Assembly: GCA_965237625.1 (NCBI GenBank)
Contig: CBDEGD010000032.1
Location: 62,001-126,000 of the forward strand
Direction: 5' to 3'
DNA length: 64,000 nt
From: JABDIP01 sp965237625
GTDB lineage: Bacteria; Pseudomonadota; Alphaproteobacteria; DSM-16000; Inquilinaceae
Both the position numbers and the translations under genes were made by a program. Under the pieces are notes generated by a model. It was not told the DNA's origin. It was given only the letters and a program-made list of their open reading frames with translations, and did not search any database. Positions 43,174 through 52,252 of this stretch are shown one piece after another. Each line of letters opens with the position of its first letter. The stretch's first letter is position 1.

Positions 43174-43226
43174 GCTCCGTCGGTGCCCATTAAAGCCGTG
43201 TTGGTGGTCTTATGGTTCGACCCGAT

Positions 43227-43260
43227 CTGGTCCTAGTATGGAGCCAGATTGGCACACTAG
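43227..43260 (+). promoter_or_regulatory. MocR/TauR-type direct repeats before the aminotransferase gene
   Basis: CTGGTCCTAG (43227-43236) and TTGGCACACTAG (43249-43260) repeat in the same orientation with starts 22 bp apart; both are followed by TAT. The geometry matches the pair upstream of tauA. The sequence lies in the divergent gap between the MocR gene and the aminotransferase. Confidence 0.55.
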
Positions 43261-43298
43261 TATCGCCGCTCGGGTCACTGCAACAGGCGGAGTGTGTC

Positions 43299-44642
43299 AT
43301 GAGCGCGGAAATCCAGGTGCTGGAGCACGACAAGCAGCGGGTGAACACTCTGGAACACCACTGGATGCCGTTCACCAGCAACCGGGAGTTCAAGGCCGAA
43401 CCGCGCCTGATAGTGCGCTCGCAAGGCGTCTATTGCTGGAACCACACCGGCGGCAAGCTGATCGATGGTTCCTCGGGCCTGTTCTGCTGTCCGGCCGGCC
43501 ATGGCCGCACCGAGATCGCCGACGCGGTCCATGCGCAGATGACCACCAACGACTACACCGCCCCGTTTCAGACCGGCCATCCCGGCTCTTTCGCCCTGGC
43601 GAGTAAGCTCGCCCAGCTGCTGCCTGAGCCGATCAACAGCGTGTTCTTCACCAATTCCGGGTCGGAAGCCATCGACACCGCCCTGAAGATGGCCATGGCC
43701 TATCACCGCGCCCGGGGGCAGTCCCAACGCATCCGCTTCGTGTCCCGGGAGCGCGCCTATCACGGCGTCAACATGGGCGGCGTGTCGCTGGCCGGCATGG
43801 TCAAGAACCGGGAGACCTTTCCGGTCACCATGCCCAACATCGTGATGATGCGGCACACCTGGCAGGAAGATCAGCGCTTCCAGCGCGGCGAGCCTACCGG
43901 CGGCGCCGAGCTGGCCAACGATCTGCAGCGCTTCTGCGAGACCTATGGCGGCGCGACCATCGCCGCGGTCTTCGTCGAGCCTGTCGCCGGGTCGACGGGC
44001 TCGCTGGTGCCGCCGGTCGGCTATCTACAGCGGCTGCGGGAGATTTGCGATCAGCACGGCATCCTGCTGGTGTTCGATGAGGTGATCACCGGGTTTGGCC
44101 GGCTGGGCACGCCTTTCGCCGCCGATGCTTTCGGTGTCACGCCGGACATCGTCACCATGGCCAAGGCGCTGACCAATGGCGCCATCCCGATGGGCGCGGT
44201 CGGCGTCAACGACGACATCTACGAGACCATCACCAACGCCTCGCCGGAAGGCGCCATCGAGTTCTTCCACGGTTACACCTATTCGGGACATCCGGCCGCC
44301 TGCGCCGCCGGTCTCGCCACCCAGGCGATCTACGAGCGGGAGGGGCTGTTCGAGCGCGCCGCACAGATGTCCGACTATTTCCTCGACGGGATGTGGAGCC
44401 TGAAGGATCATCCGCTGGTCGCCGACATTCGCGGCTACGGCATGATGGCGGGCGTCGAGGTGCACGGCGACGGCGCGCCCGGCCGCCGTGGCGGGAAGAT
44501 GCAAAAGGACATGTTCGGCAACGGCATGCATGTGAAGTTCACCGGCGACACGGCGATCATGGCCCCGGCCTTCATCTGCGAGCGGGCGCATATCGACGAG
44601 ATGGTCGACGTGTTCCGCAAGACCCTGGATCAGAACGCGTAG
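43299..44642 (+). CDS. Omega-amino acid:pyruvate aminotransferase (class III)
   Basis: 447 residues from ATG 43299 (GGCGGAG upstream); the frame is open further back but that is leader. Motifs: LEHHWMPFTSNREFKAEPRL at the start (near-identical start in beta-alanine:pyruvate aminotransferases), FFTNSGSEAIDTALKMA, YHG, LLVFDEVITGFGRLG and the PLP lysine in TMAKALTNGAIPMG. It transfers the amino group of beta-alanine, taurine-like or other omega-amino acids to pyruvate. The divergent MocR regulator suggests induction by such a substrate. Confidence 0.88.
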   Translation: MSAEIQVLEHDKQRVNTLEHHWMPFTSNREFKAEPRLIVRSQGVYCWNHTGGKLIDGSSGLFCCPAGHGRTEIADAVHAQMTTNDYTAPFQTGHPGSFALASKLAQLLPEPINSVFFTNSGSEAIDTALKMAMAYHRARGQSQRIRFVSRERAYHGVNMGGVSLAGMVKNRETFPVTMPNIVMMRHTWQEDQRFQRGEPTGGAELANDLQRFCETYGGATIAAVFVEPVAGSTGSLVPPVGYLQRLREICDQHGILLVFDEVITGFGRLGTPFAADAFGVTPDIVTMAKALTNGAIPMGAVGVNDDIYETITNASPEGAIEFFHGYTYSGHPAACAAGLATQAIYEREGLFERAAQMSDYFLDGMWSLKDHPLVADIRGYGMMAGVEVHGDGAPGRRGGKMQKDMFGNGMHVKFTGDTAIMAPAFICERAHIDEMVDVFRKTLDQNA

Positions 44643-44680
44643 GGGGCGGCACGTTACGGGATGGCAATGCCGGTTCTGGC

Positions 44681-44780
44681 GTTGCCATCCTCACCCTTCG
44701 ACAGGCTCAGGATGAGGGTTCTTGGTGGAACGTTGGCCCCAAAACACCCTCATCCTGAGCCTGTCGAAGGGTGAGGACGG
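44681..44780 (+). repeat. Palindromic repeat family C, copy 2
   Basis: Arms CACCCTTCGACAGGCTCAGG and its near-perfect inverse CCTGAGCCTGTCGAAGGGTG around a short spacer; both copies are preceded by GTTGCCATCC. It lies between the aminotransferase and acetate kinase genes. Confidence 0.9.
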
Positions 44781-44877
44781 CAGACCCGGGTGAAGGATCC
44801 CGCCTTTACAATGGGGAGGCGGGCCAATACGGCTTGGCATCCGCTGTTCCCGGCCAAGCCTCAGAGACCTAAGCCAC

Positions 44878-46049
44878 ATGGACGCATTGCTGACCCTGAA
44901 CGCCGGCAGCTCCAGCCTGAAATTCGCCATCTATGCCGCCGGGAAGAGGGCGCGCCGCTGTACCACGGCCAGATCAGCGGAATAGGGACGGCGGCCGAGG
45001 TCAAGATCGCCGATGGGTCTGGTAATCCGGCCGATGCCCCGGCGCTGCCGACCGATACCGGCGCCGGTTATGCCGGCCTTGTCGGCTGGCTGATCGCGCT
45101 GATCCGAGATCGGCTCGGCCTTACGCTGATCGCCGTCGGCCACCGGGTGGTCCATGGCGGCACCCGCTTCGCCGAACCCGTCCTCGTCGTTGCCGAGGTG
45201 CTGGCCGAGATAGAGCGGCTGATCCCGCTCGCCCGCAGCCACAATCCGCACAATCTGGCCGGCATCGTAGCGGTTCGATCGGTATGGGAGAATTTGCCGC
45301 AAGTCGCTTGTTTCGACACGGCTTTCCATCAGACCATCCCCTGGGTAGGCCGCGCCTTTGCCCTGCCGAAGGCGGTGACCGAGGCCGGGGTGCGGCGCTA
45401 CGGATTCCACGGGCTGTCCTATCAATCCATCGCCGACCGCCTGCCGGCCATCGCCGGTGACCGGGCGCGGGGCCGCTTCGTCGTGGCTCATCTCGGCAAC
45501 GGCGCCAGCCTGTGCGCGCTGCACGATCTGAAAAGCGTGGCGACGAGCATGGGGCTGACGCCGCTCGACGGTCTGATGATGGGTAACCGGCCCGGCCAGA
45601 TCGACCCCGGCGCGGTGCTGTATCTTTTCGAGGAGCTCGGCATGACCGCCGCGGAGGTCCGCCAAATGCTGTTTTCGGAATCCGGCTTGCTCGGTGTTTC
45701 AGGGGTCTCCAACGACATGCGCGCTTTGCTGGCCAGCGACGATCCGGCGGCCGGACAGGCAGTGGATCTGTTCGTCTACCGGGCGCTGCGGGAGATCGGT
45801 TCGATGGCGGCGGCGCTGGGTGGTCTGGACGGTTTGGTCTTCACCGGCGGCATCGGCGAGCATGCCCCAGCTATCCGCTCCCGAATCTGCCAGGGCTGCG
45901 AATGGCTTGGCGTGGCCTTGGATTCGGATGCCAATACTCGCAATGCGTCCAGGATTTCGGCCTCGGGATCGGGCGCCGACGTATTCGTTATCGCCGCCGA
46001 TGAGGAAGGCGTGATCGCGCGCGAAACCCGGGGGCTGTGCCTGGGATAG
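44878..46049 (+). pseudogene. ackA: Acetate kinase AckA, N-terminus out of frame with the rest
   Basis: The first codons from ATG 44878 encode MDALLTLNAGSSSLKFAIYA, the typical acetate kinase start, but this frame fails after about 44943. The remaining protein, in the neighbouring frame, is complete: VGHRVVHGG, CFDTAFHQTIP, RYGFHGLSYQ, VVAHLGNGASLCAL, TPLDGLMMGNRPGQIDP and VFTGGIGEHAPAIR. A one-base deletion in GCCGGGAAGAGG (near 44941-44946) explains it. AckA converts acetyl-phosphate to acetate and ATP. It may be a real pseudogene or a sequencing error. Confidence 0.8.
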
Positions 46050-46113
46050 GGCGTTCGAAGAGGCGTTGCCGATAAGCTTGGACCAGCCCGCAAGAGGCAG
46101 CGGCGATTCCGCC

Positions 46114-46536
46114 CTACATGCCGCCGGGGTCGATAAACGCGATCGCCGGCATCAACAGGTTGAAGACCGCCAGGGCTAGAATCGTCAGGATCGTCAGTTG
46201 CATACCGCGAACGCGGAGCTTCATGTTGCCGCTCGTGAAGGCGAATGCGTAGCCATGAAGAACCCTGCCTAATAGGAACGCCGCCGCCAGCGCCGCCACG
46301 ACGATGGTCGTTATGGCGTGGGCCGATTGCAACTCCGCCACCAGCACCAGCAACACGCCGATCGGCCCATATTCGGCGCAATTGCCTTGGCCGCGAATGG
46401 CGCGCTGGAGATCCTCATGGCCGCCGTCGCCCAGCGATACCTGATTCTTTCGGCGCAGCCGGACGACTTGAAGGCTCAAGCGGACGAACAGCAGGGCGAG
46501 CAGGCTGGTGAGAACGGTGGTGATCGGCAGGCTCAT
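46114..46536 (-). CDS. MAPEG-family integral membrane protein
   Basis: 140 residues from ATG 46536, which has GAGGAAA upstream. Four predicted membrane helices with the MAPEG signatures RRKNQVSLGDGGHEDLQRAIRGQGNCAEYGPIGVLL and FLLGRVLHGYAF. MAPEG proteins include microsomal glutathione transferases and relatives; bacterial members are mostly of unknown substrate. It lies on the opposite strand to acetate kinase, 64 bp past its end. Confidence 0.82.
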   Translation of the reverse strand: MSLPITTVLTSLLALLFVRLSLQVVRLRRKNQVSLGDGGHEDLQRAIRGQGNCAEYGPIGVLLVLVAELQSAHAITTIVVAALAAAFLLGRVLHGYAFAFTSGNMKLRVRGMQLTILTILALAVFNLLMPAIAFIDPGGM

Positions 46537-46613
46537 GGCGGTTTCCTCTGTTATGCGCCGGGCATGTCTTGTTCGTTCGGTCCGGTCAAGCGGATCATAG
46601 CCGCCGTACGGCG

Positions 46614-47372
46614 CTAACTCAGGCCGGTGACGACGAGCCGCAGCGCCGCGGCGAAAAGCCCGGCGGCGATGGCGCGGCGGAACCAGACCGGGTTCAGCCT
46701 CAGCCGAACGAGGCGGCCCAGCCCCATGCCGGCCGCCATCGGCAACATCAGCGCCACCGCGACAACGGCCAGAGACGGAGTCAGCAAATCGACGAAGCCG
46801 AAGGCCAGGGTGATCGACAGGGCGGCCATGGTCCACAGGATGCCGACGGCGCTGATATAGGCGGTGCGGTCGAGGTTGAGGCCGAGCAGGTGCAGCACCA
46901 TCGGCGGCGCGAACACCCCGCTCAGCCCGCCGAACAGCCCGCCTGTGAACCCCGCGGCCGCACCGGACAGCCGCTCATGCTTTGCCGGAACCGTGAGCCT
47001 GATCTGAAAGACATCGAGCAGCACGAAAATGATGACCACGACGCCCAGACCAAGCAGAAGCGTCTCACCGTCGATCGCCCGGATCGACATCGCCCCGGCC
47101 AGCACCCCGACCGGCAGCATGACCAGCACCGCCGCATGCCGGCGGATCACCGTTGCCGGTTGTTTGGCTTCCAGCACCAGCAGCAGGTTCGACGCCAGTG
47201 TCGGCAGCACGCTGATGCCGACCGCTTCCTTGGGCGGCACCACATTGGCCATCAGCGCAATGGTTACCAGCGGCAGCCCGAAGCCGATCGTCCCCTTGAC
47301 GATGCCGCCGATCAGAAATGCGGCCGCCAAGACGGCGAATTGCAGCAGGGAGTAATCGGGGAGGGCGGGCAT
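46614..47372 (-). CDS. TauE/SafE-family exporter, second copy
   Basis: 252 residues from ATG 47372 (an upstream ATG at 47447 is in frame but would extend into nothing recognisable). The repeated TauE/SafE helices are visible: FLIGGIVKGTIGFGLPLVTIALM in the first half and GGLFGGLSGVFAPPMVLHLLGL in the second. It is only distantly related to the copy at 40686-41435. It ends 77 bp upstream of the MAPEG gene in the same direction. Confidence 0.82.
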   Translation of the reverse strand: MPALPDYSLLQFAVLAAAFLIGGIVKGTIGFGLPLVTIALMANVVPPKEAVGISVLPTLASNLLLVLEAKQPATVIRRHAAVLVMLPVGVLAGAMSIRAIDGETLLLGLGVVVIIFVLLDVFQIRLTVPAKHERLSGAAAGFTGGLFGGLSGVFAPPMVLHLLGLNLDRTAYISAVGILWTMAALSITLAFGFVDLLTPSLAVVAVALMLPMAAGMGLGRLVRLRLNPVWFRRAIAAGLFAAALRLVVTGLS

Positions 47373-47742
47373 GGGGGACCGGGTTGAAACGGGGTAAGGC
47401 CTTTGACCATCTGGCGGCCGGCCCGTCAATGACGGTTGCGTCGGCACTCCCCCTCACCCTCCCACGCTATCGCGCGGGTCCCTCCCTCTCCCTGAGGAGA
47501 GGGGATTTGAGAGCCGACACAAGAATCCCTCTCCTTGGGGAGAGGGAGGGACCCGCGGCAAAGCCGTGGGAGGGTGAGGGGGAGCGCAGACCAACGGGAT
47601 ACAGCGCAGTGGCGGCAGGCCCAGTCACAAGAACGTGTCGCTGAACCCTGGACGAAAGCGGCGACAATTCCACTTCATTGGGAATAAACGGCGGCCGCGT
47701 GGGGTCGTCCATCCATCACGTTCAAATTCCGGAGGCAGATCG
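47373..47742. other. Intergenic region dominated by repeat A copy 6
   Basis: 370 bp between a minus-strand exporter and the plus-strand metallo-beta-lactamase-fold gene. It contains the family A element at 47443-47586. The rest (47587-47742) precedes the Tat-exported protein and holds its Shine-Dalgarno GGAGG at 47731-47735 but no other feature that I can identify. Confidence 0.5.
47443..47586 (+). repeat. Palindromic repeat family A, copy 6
   Basis: The full element has GCACTCCCCCTCACCCTCCC to the left and GGGAGGGTGAGGGGGAGCGC to the right, with two CTCTCC-GGAGAG inner hairpins. Confidence 0.9.
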
Positions 47743-48723
47743 ATGGCGAAGACACAGGCGGTTTCCAGGCGCGGCGTATTGGCGGCGGCAGCCGGCGGGT
47801 TGGCGGCTCCCCTGGTCATGGGGAACGCGGTTCCGGCTCAGGCGGCGGCGCCCATGGCCGGTCCGGCCGGGCCCGACCACTATCGTTTCAAGTTCGGCCA
47901 GTTCGAGATCACGACCATCAATGATGGCGCCGTCCAGTTCGACGGCCCGCATCCGATCTTCGGCGAGAACCAGTCGGTCGACGCGGTGCAGACCCTGGCC
48001 GAGGCCAATTTCCTGCCGCCCAATCGAATGGAGATCGGCTTCACCCCGGTCATCGTGAACACCGGGTCGGCGCTGGTGATGTTCGACAGCGGCAACGGGG
48101 CCGCCTGCCGACCCAATGCCGGCAACCTTGCCGCCGGGCTCGGCCGTGCCGGCTATTCGCCGGACCAGGTCGACGTGGTGGTGCTGACCCATTTCCATCC
48201 CGACCATATCGGCGGGCTGATGGAGGACGGCCAGCCGCTGTTCTCCAACGCCCGCTATGTCGCACCCTCCACCGAATACGATTTCTGGACCCATGCGGAC
48301 CGGATGAGCGGCCCCACCGAAGGCATCGCCACCCTGACCGCGTCCAACGTCAAGCCACTGGCGGACAAAATGACCTTCATCGGCAATGAGGGCGAGATCG
48401 TCTCCGGCATCCGCGGCATCTCCGCTTTCGGCCACACCCCCGGCCACACGGCGTTCCATGTGGAGAGCGATGGCCGCCGCATCCTGCTCGGCGGCGATTT
48501 CTGCAACCACTACGTGGTGTCCATGCAGGTGCCGGACTGGCATGTGCGCTTCGACATGGACAAGCAGGGCGCGGTCGATACCCGCCGGACCCTGCTCGAC
48601 ATGCTGGCCACCGACCGCATCCCCTTCACCGGCTACCACATGCCGTTCCCGGCCGTCGGCTATGTGGAACGCATGGGCCAAGGCTACCGCTACGTGCCCG
48701 CGAGCTACCAGCTCAATCTGTGA
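47743..48723 (+). CDS. Tat-exported metallo-beta-lactamase-fold hydrolase
   Basis: 326 residues from ATG 47743 with GGAGG 7 bp before it. The N-terminus has a twin-arginine signal (VSRRGVLAAAAGGLAAP) and an AQA-type cleavage near residue 35. The metallo-hydrolase motif HFHPDH is at about 148-153, with later metal ligands in GHTPGH, GGDFCNHYV and GYHMPFP. The fold includes AHL lactonases, lactonase-like and other hydrolases; the substrate is not determinable. The protein would be in the periplasm. Confidence 0.82.
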   Translation: MAKTQAVSRRGVLAAAAGGLAAPLVMGNAVPAQAAAPMAGPAGPDHYRFKFGQFEITTINDGAVQFDGPHPIFGENQSVDAVQTLAEANFLPPNRMEIGFTPVIVNTGSALVMFDSGNGAACRPNAGNLAAGLGRAGYSPDQVDVVVLTHFHPDHIGGLMEDGQPLFSNARYVAPSTEYDFWTHADRMSGPTEGIATLTASNVKPLADKMTFIGNEGEIVSGIRGISAFGHTPGHTAFHVESDGRRILLGGDFCNHYVVSMQVPDWHVRFDMDKQGAVDTRRTLLDMLATDRIPFTGYHMPFPAVGYVERMGQGYRYVPASYQLNL

Positions 48724-48797
48724 CCGTGGCAAGGTCGGGCGGCCATTTCGCCGCTGATCCGGAGTGGACGGGCGTGCCGGCCCTTAAGAGGATCCCG

Positions 48798-49244
48798 TCA
48801 GCCCCCGGCGGCTGACGGTGTCCGGCATCCCAGGGCGCGGCAGGCCAGCAACGCCAGACCTGTCCAAACGCCGGTGCGCAACACCATGGCCCACACGGTG
48901 CGCATCTCGAACGCGCCGCCCGCCGCCATATGGATGCCAAGGGCGGCGGATACCAGGGCGGTCGCGATGGCGATCAGAACGGCGAGCTGGGCCGCCCCTG
49001 GTTTCTGCTGGAACAGGCCGATTCCGGCCAGGATGTAGGCGAAGCCGGCGGCGAAATTGAACCAGAGGACGAAGGGCACGATGTCGCCCAGGGCCTCCCG
49101 CGCCTCGGTATCCCCGAACAACGCCCGCCCGCCCGACAGGATCGTCACCACTCCGAAAACGACGGCGACGATGGCGGCGGCCCGGATCCATCGGGCCATG
49201 TGTCGCCTCGGGGGCCGCCTGCGCTGCGGGCCGGTATCGGTCAT
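48798..49244 (-). CDS. Small four-helix membrane protein of unknown function
   Basis: 148 residues. A basic N-terminus (RRRPPRRHMARWIR) is followed by about four hydrophobic helices: AAAIVAVVFGVVTILSG, VPFVLWFNFAAGFAYILAGIGLF, AQLAVLIAIATALVSAALGI and VWAMVLRTGVWTGLALLA. I recognise no named family. It stands between the hydrolase and the BMP-type gene on the opposite strand. No reliable function can be assigned. Confidence 0.6.
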   Translation of the reverse strand: MTDTGPQRRRPPRRHMARWIRAAAIVAVVFGVVTILSGGRALFGDTEAREALGDIVPFVLWFNFAAGFAYILAGIGLFQQKPGAAQLAVLIAIATALVSAALGIHMAAGGAFEMRTVWAMVLRTGVWTGLALLACRALGCRTPSAAGG

Positions 49245-49503
49245 GGGTTCGCGCCTGGCTCGTGCGATGGGCCGAAAATACCGGAAATTCTAGCCTATGC
49301 TTCGCCGGCGCCGGAGATTGATCTTGCCCGGCCATCGGGGCTGGGATTTACTTGGCTGTCGGCGTCGCGAAAGAATCCACAAGAGCGCGATGCCTGGAAA
49401 CGTGGGCCGGGCCGGCGGGAGGTGCTGGTGGCAAGCAAGGCCGCAAGACGATGGCCGCCGCGTTTCCCCGGGAGGACGCAACACAGGACAGGGAAGGCAC
49501 TAC

Positions 49504-50511
49504 ATGACCTTTAGATTCACCAGACGGACGGCGCTGGCCTTGATCAGCGCCGGGGCCGGAGCGACCGTGCTGGGCGTCCGCCCGGCCTTCGCGGAGAGCA
49601 TCCGCGTCGCCGGCATCTTCACCCAGCCGATCCAGCAGAAATGGGATGCGCGCCTGCATCTGGCCCTGGTCGCTGGCCGAGAGGCCGGTGAGATCGAGTA
49701 TTCCTTCTCCGAGAAGGTCGCCAATACCGACTATATCCGGGTGTTGCGTGAATATGCCGAGAGCGGCGTGCAGCTTATCGTCGGCGAGGCCTTCGGCATC
49801 AGCCGCGAGGCGCGACAGGTAGCGGATGAATATCCCGAGGTCGCGTTCCTCATGGGCGACCCGTTCCAGCCCCATGGCTCGAATTTCTCGGTATTCGACA
49901 ATTACATCCACGAACCCTGCTATCTGATGGGAATCCTTGCCGGATCGATGACCGAGACCAACCGGATCGGCATGGTCGGCGGCTATCCGATCGGCGAGGT
50001 GAACCGGCTGTTCCACGCCTTCATCGAGGGTGCTCGCTCGGTCAATCCCGAGGTCGAATTCAAGGTCACCTTCATCGGCTCCTGGTACGACCCGCCCAAG
50101 GCCAAGGAGGCGGCATTCGCCCAGATCGAGGCCGGGGTCGACGTGCTCTATGCGGAGCGGGCCGGTGTGGTCGACGCGGCGCGCGACAAGGGCATCATCG
50201 CGTTTGGCAACGTCAACGACATGAACCAGGAGGAGAACGGCACCGATGTGGTGGTGACCTCCGCCTTGTGGGACATGACCGCCGCCGTTGCCCATGCGGT
50301 CGGCCGGGTAAAGGATGGCAGCTTCGCCGCCGAGGACTACAAGGAATGGACCATGATGCAGCGCGGCGGCGCCAGCCTTGCGCCGTATTACGAGTTCGAG
50401 AGCCGCATCCCGGCCGACGCGAAGGCAAGGGTCGAGGAGGTCCAGGCACAGATCCTGGCCGGCGACTTCACGGTGACGATCAACGATGAGGAACCGAAAT
50501 CAACCTATTGA
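49504..50511 (+). CDS. BMP-family nucleoside-type ABC transporter substrate-binding protein
   Basis: 335 residues. The signal peptide RRTALALISAGAGATVLGVRPAFA-ESIRV carries a twin-arginine-like start but no lipobox cysteine. The BMP (PnrA/NupA) core is recognised by IRVAGIFTQPIQQKWDARLHLALV, GEAFGISREARQVADEYPEVAFLMGDPF, IHEPCYLMGILAGSMTETNRIGMVGGYPI and DVLYAERAGVVDAARDKGIIAFG. It delivers a purine nucleoside or nucleobase to the ABC genes downstream, separated from them by repeat A copy 7. Confidence 0.85.
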   Translation: MTFRFTRRTALALISAGAGATVLGVRPAFAESIRVAGIFTQPIQQKWDARLHLALVAGREAGEIEYSFSEKVANTDYIRVLREYAESGVQLIVGEAFGISREARQVADEYPEVAFLMGDPFQPHGSNFSVFDNYIHEPCYLMGILAGSMTETNRIGMVGGYPIGEVNRLFHAFIEGARSVNPEVEFKVTFIGSWYDPPKAKEAAFAQIEAGVDVLYAERAGVVDAARDKGIIAFGNVNDMNQEENGTDVVVTSALWDMTAAVAHAVGRVKDGSFAAEDYKEWTMMQRGGASLAPYYEFESRIPADAKARVEEVQAQILAGDFTVTINDEEPKSTY

Positions 50512-50531
50512 TTCCGGCATAGTCCGGGATC

Positions 50532-50660
50532 GCCCCCTCACCCTCCCAACGCGTCGCGTCGGGTCCCTCCCCCCCAAGGAGAGGGGTTCCGATGACGAAC
50601 GTTGAACACCCTCTCCTCGGGGAGAGGGAGGGACCCGCGAAGCGGGAGGGTGAGGGGGCA
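50532..50660 (+). repeat. Palindromic repeat family A, copy 7
   Basis: Full element, CCCCCTCACCCTCCCAACGC to GGGAGGGTGAGGGGGC, in the gap between the BMP gene and its ABC ATPase gene. Confidence 0.9.
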
Positions 50661-50713
50661 TCCATCCGTTAGTCCACGCCTTGCAGCAATGGAGCCGGCA
50701 TCCGCCGTAAACC

Positions 50714-52252
50714 ATGCCCATCCTCGAATTCCGCGATATCACCAAGCGTTTCGGCGATCTGGTCGCCAATGACGGTATCTCGCTGTCCGTTGAGAGGGGC
50801 GAGATCCTGGCGCTGTTGGGCGAGAACGGCGCCGGCAAGACGACATTGATGAACATCCTGTTCGGCCACTACACCGCCGATGAGGGCAGCATTCTGATCG
50901 ACGGCACGGCACTGCCGGCCGGGTCGACCACGGCGGCGCTGGCGGCCGGCATCGGCATGGTCCATCAGCATTTCACCCTGGCCGACAATCTGACCGTTCT
51001 GGATAACATCGTGTTGGGCACGGAGAGCCTGTGGTCGATCCGCCAGAACCGGGCGGCGGCTCGTGCCAAGCTGGCCCGGCTGGCCAAGGATTTCGGCCTC
51101 GTGGTGGCCCCGGACCTGCTGGTCGGCGAGTTGTCGGTCGGCGAGCGCCAGCGGGTGGAGATCCTGAAGGCGCTTTATCGTGGCGCCCGTATCCTGATCC
51201 TCGATGAGCCGACCGCGGTGCTGACACCCCAGGAATCCGACGATCTGTTCAGGACCCTGAAGCGGCTGACCGACAAGGGGCTGTCGATCATCTTCATCTC
51301 CCACAAGCTGCACGAGATCCTGAAGATCAGCGACCGGGTGGTGGTGCTGCGCCGGGGTAGCATCGTCGGCGCCGTGGCCACCGCCAAGGCCGACCGGGCG
51401 ATGCTGGCGGAGATGATGGTCGGCCGCGTGGTTACCCGGCCGAGCCTGGAGTCCATGGCGTCCGGCGCGACGGTGCTGGAGTTGGCCGGCGTATCGGTTG
51501 CCGGCGATCACGGGGCGGCGCTCGACCAGGTCGATCTGGCCATTCGGGCTCATGAGATCGTCGGCATCGCCGGCGTGGCCGGTAACGGGCAGTCGGCCTT
51601 GGCCGATCTGCTGTCCGGTCTGTCCTGCCCGGAATCCGGGCAGGTGACGCTGTTCGGACAGACCCTGCCGGGGTTCTCACCGGGTGACATGGTGCGCCGC
51701 GGGGTGGGACGGATTCCTGAGGACCGGCACCGGTCCGGCGTCGTCGGCGATATGGCGGTGTGGGAGAACCTGGTCAGCGAGTCCCTGTCCGACAGCCCGG
51801 CCTCGCGAGGTGGAATACTCATCGACAAGGCGGTTTGCCTCAACCGATCCGCCGGGCTGATCGAGGACTTTGACATTCGATGCGAAGGGCCGCTGGCCCA
51901 GACCAAGCTATTGTCCGGCGGCAACATGCAAAAGCTGATCCTGGCCCGCGCCCTGTCGCCGCAGCCGACCCTCATCCTGGCAAACCAACCGGTGCGCGGG
52001 CTGGACGAGGGCGCCATCGCCTATGTCCAGACGACGCTGCTGGAGGCGCGCCGGCGGGGCGCCGGCATCCTGCTGATCTCCGAGGATCTGGACGAGGTGC
52101 TGGCCCTGTCGGATCGTATCGCGGTTTTATATCGCGGCCGGCTGTTCGGGCCGTTCGACCGCGACGCGGTGACGATCCAGGAGATCGGGCTGCTGATGGC
52201 CGGGCATGCGGCCGCCACTGGAACCAGTGCGGGACCCGTCCATGCAGATTGA
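50714..52252 (+). CDS. Nucleoside-type ABC transporter ATPase with two ABC domains
   Basis: 512 residues, two fused ABC domains. The first has a standard Walker A GENGAGKTT, signature LSVGERQRVEIL and Walker B LILDEPTAVL. The second is degenerate, with GVAGNGQSAL in place of Walker A and NQPVRGLDEGA around the D-loop, as usual in the sugar/nucleoside (CUT2/NupA) type. It powers the two permeases that follow. Its end overlaps the next gene by 11 bp, so the pair is translationally coupled. Confidence 0.88.
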   Translation: MPILEFRDITKRFGDLVANDGISLSVERGEILALLGENGAGKTTLMNILFGHYTADEGSILIDGTALPAGSTTAALAAGIGMVHQHFTLADNLTVLDNIVLGTESLWSIRQNRAAARAKLARLAKDFGLVVAPDLLVGELSVGERQRVEILKALYRGARILILDEPTAVLTPQESDDLFRTLKRLTDKGLSIIFISHKLHEILKISDRVVVLRRGSIVGAVATAKADRAMLAEMMVGRVVTRPSLESMASGATVLELAGVSVAGDHGAALDQVDLAIRAHEIVGIAGVAGNGQSALADLLSGLSCPESGQVTLFGQTLPGFSPGDMVRRGVGRIPEDRHRSGVVGDMAVWENLVSESLSDSPASRGGILIDKAVCLNRSAGLIEDFDIRCEGPLAQTKLLSGGNMQKLILARALSPQPTLILANQPVRGLDEGAIAYVQTTLLEARRRGAGILLISEDLDEVLALSDRIAVLYRGRLFGPFDRDAVTIQEIGLLMAGHAAATGTSAGPVHAD

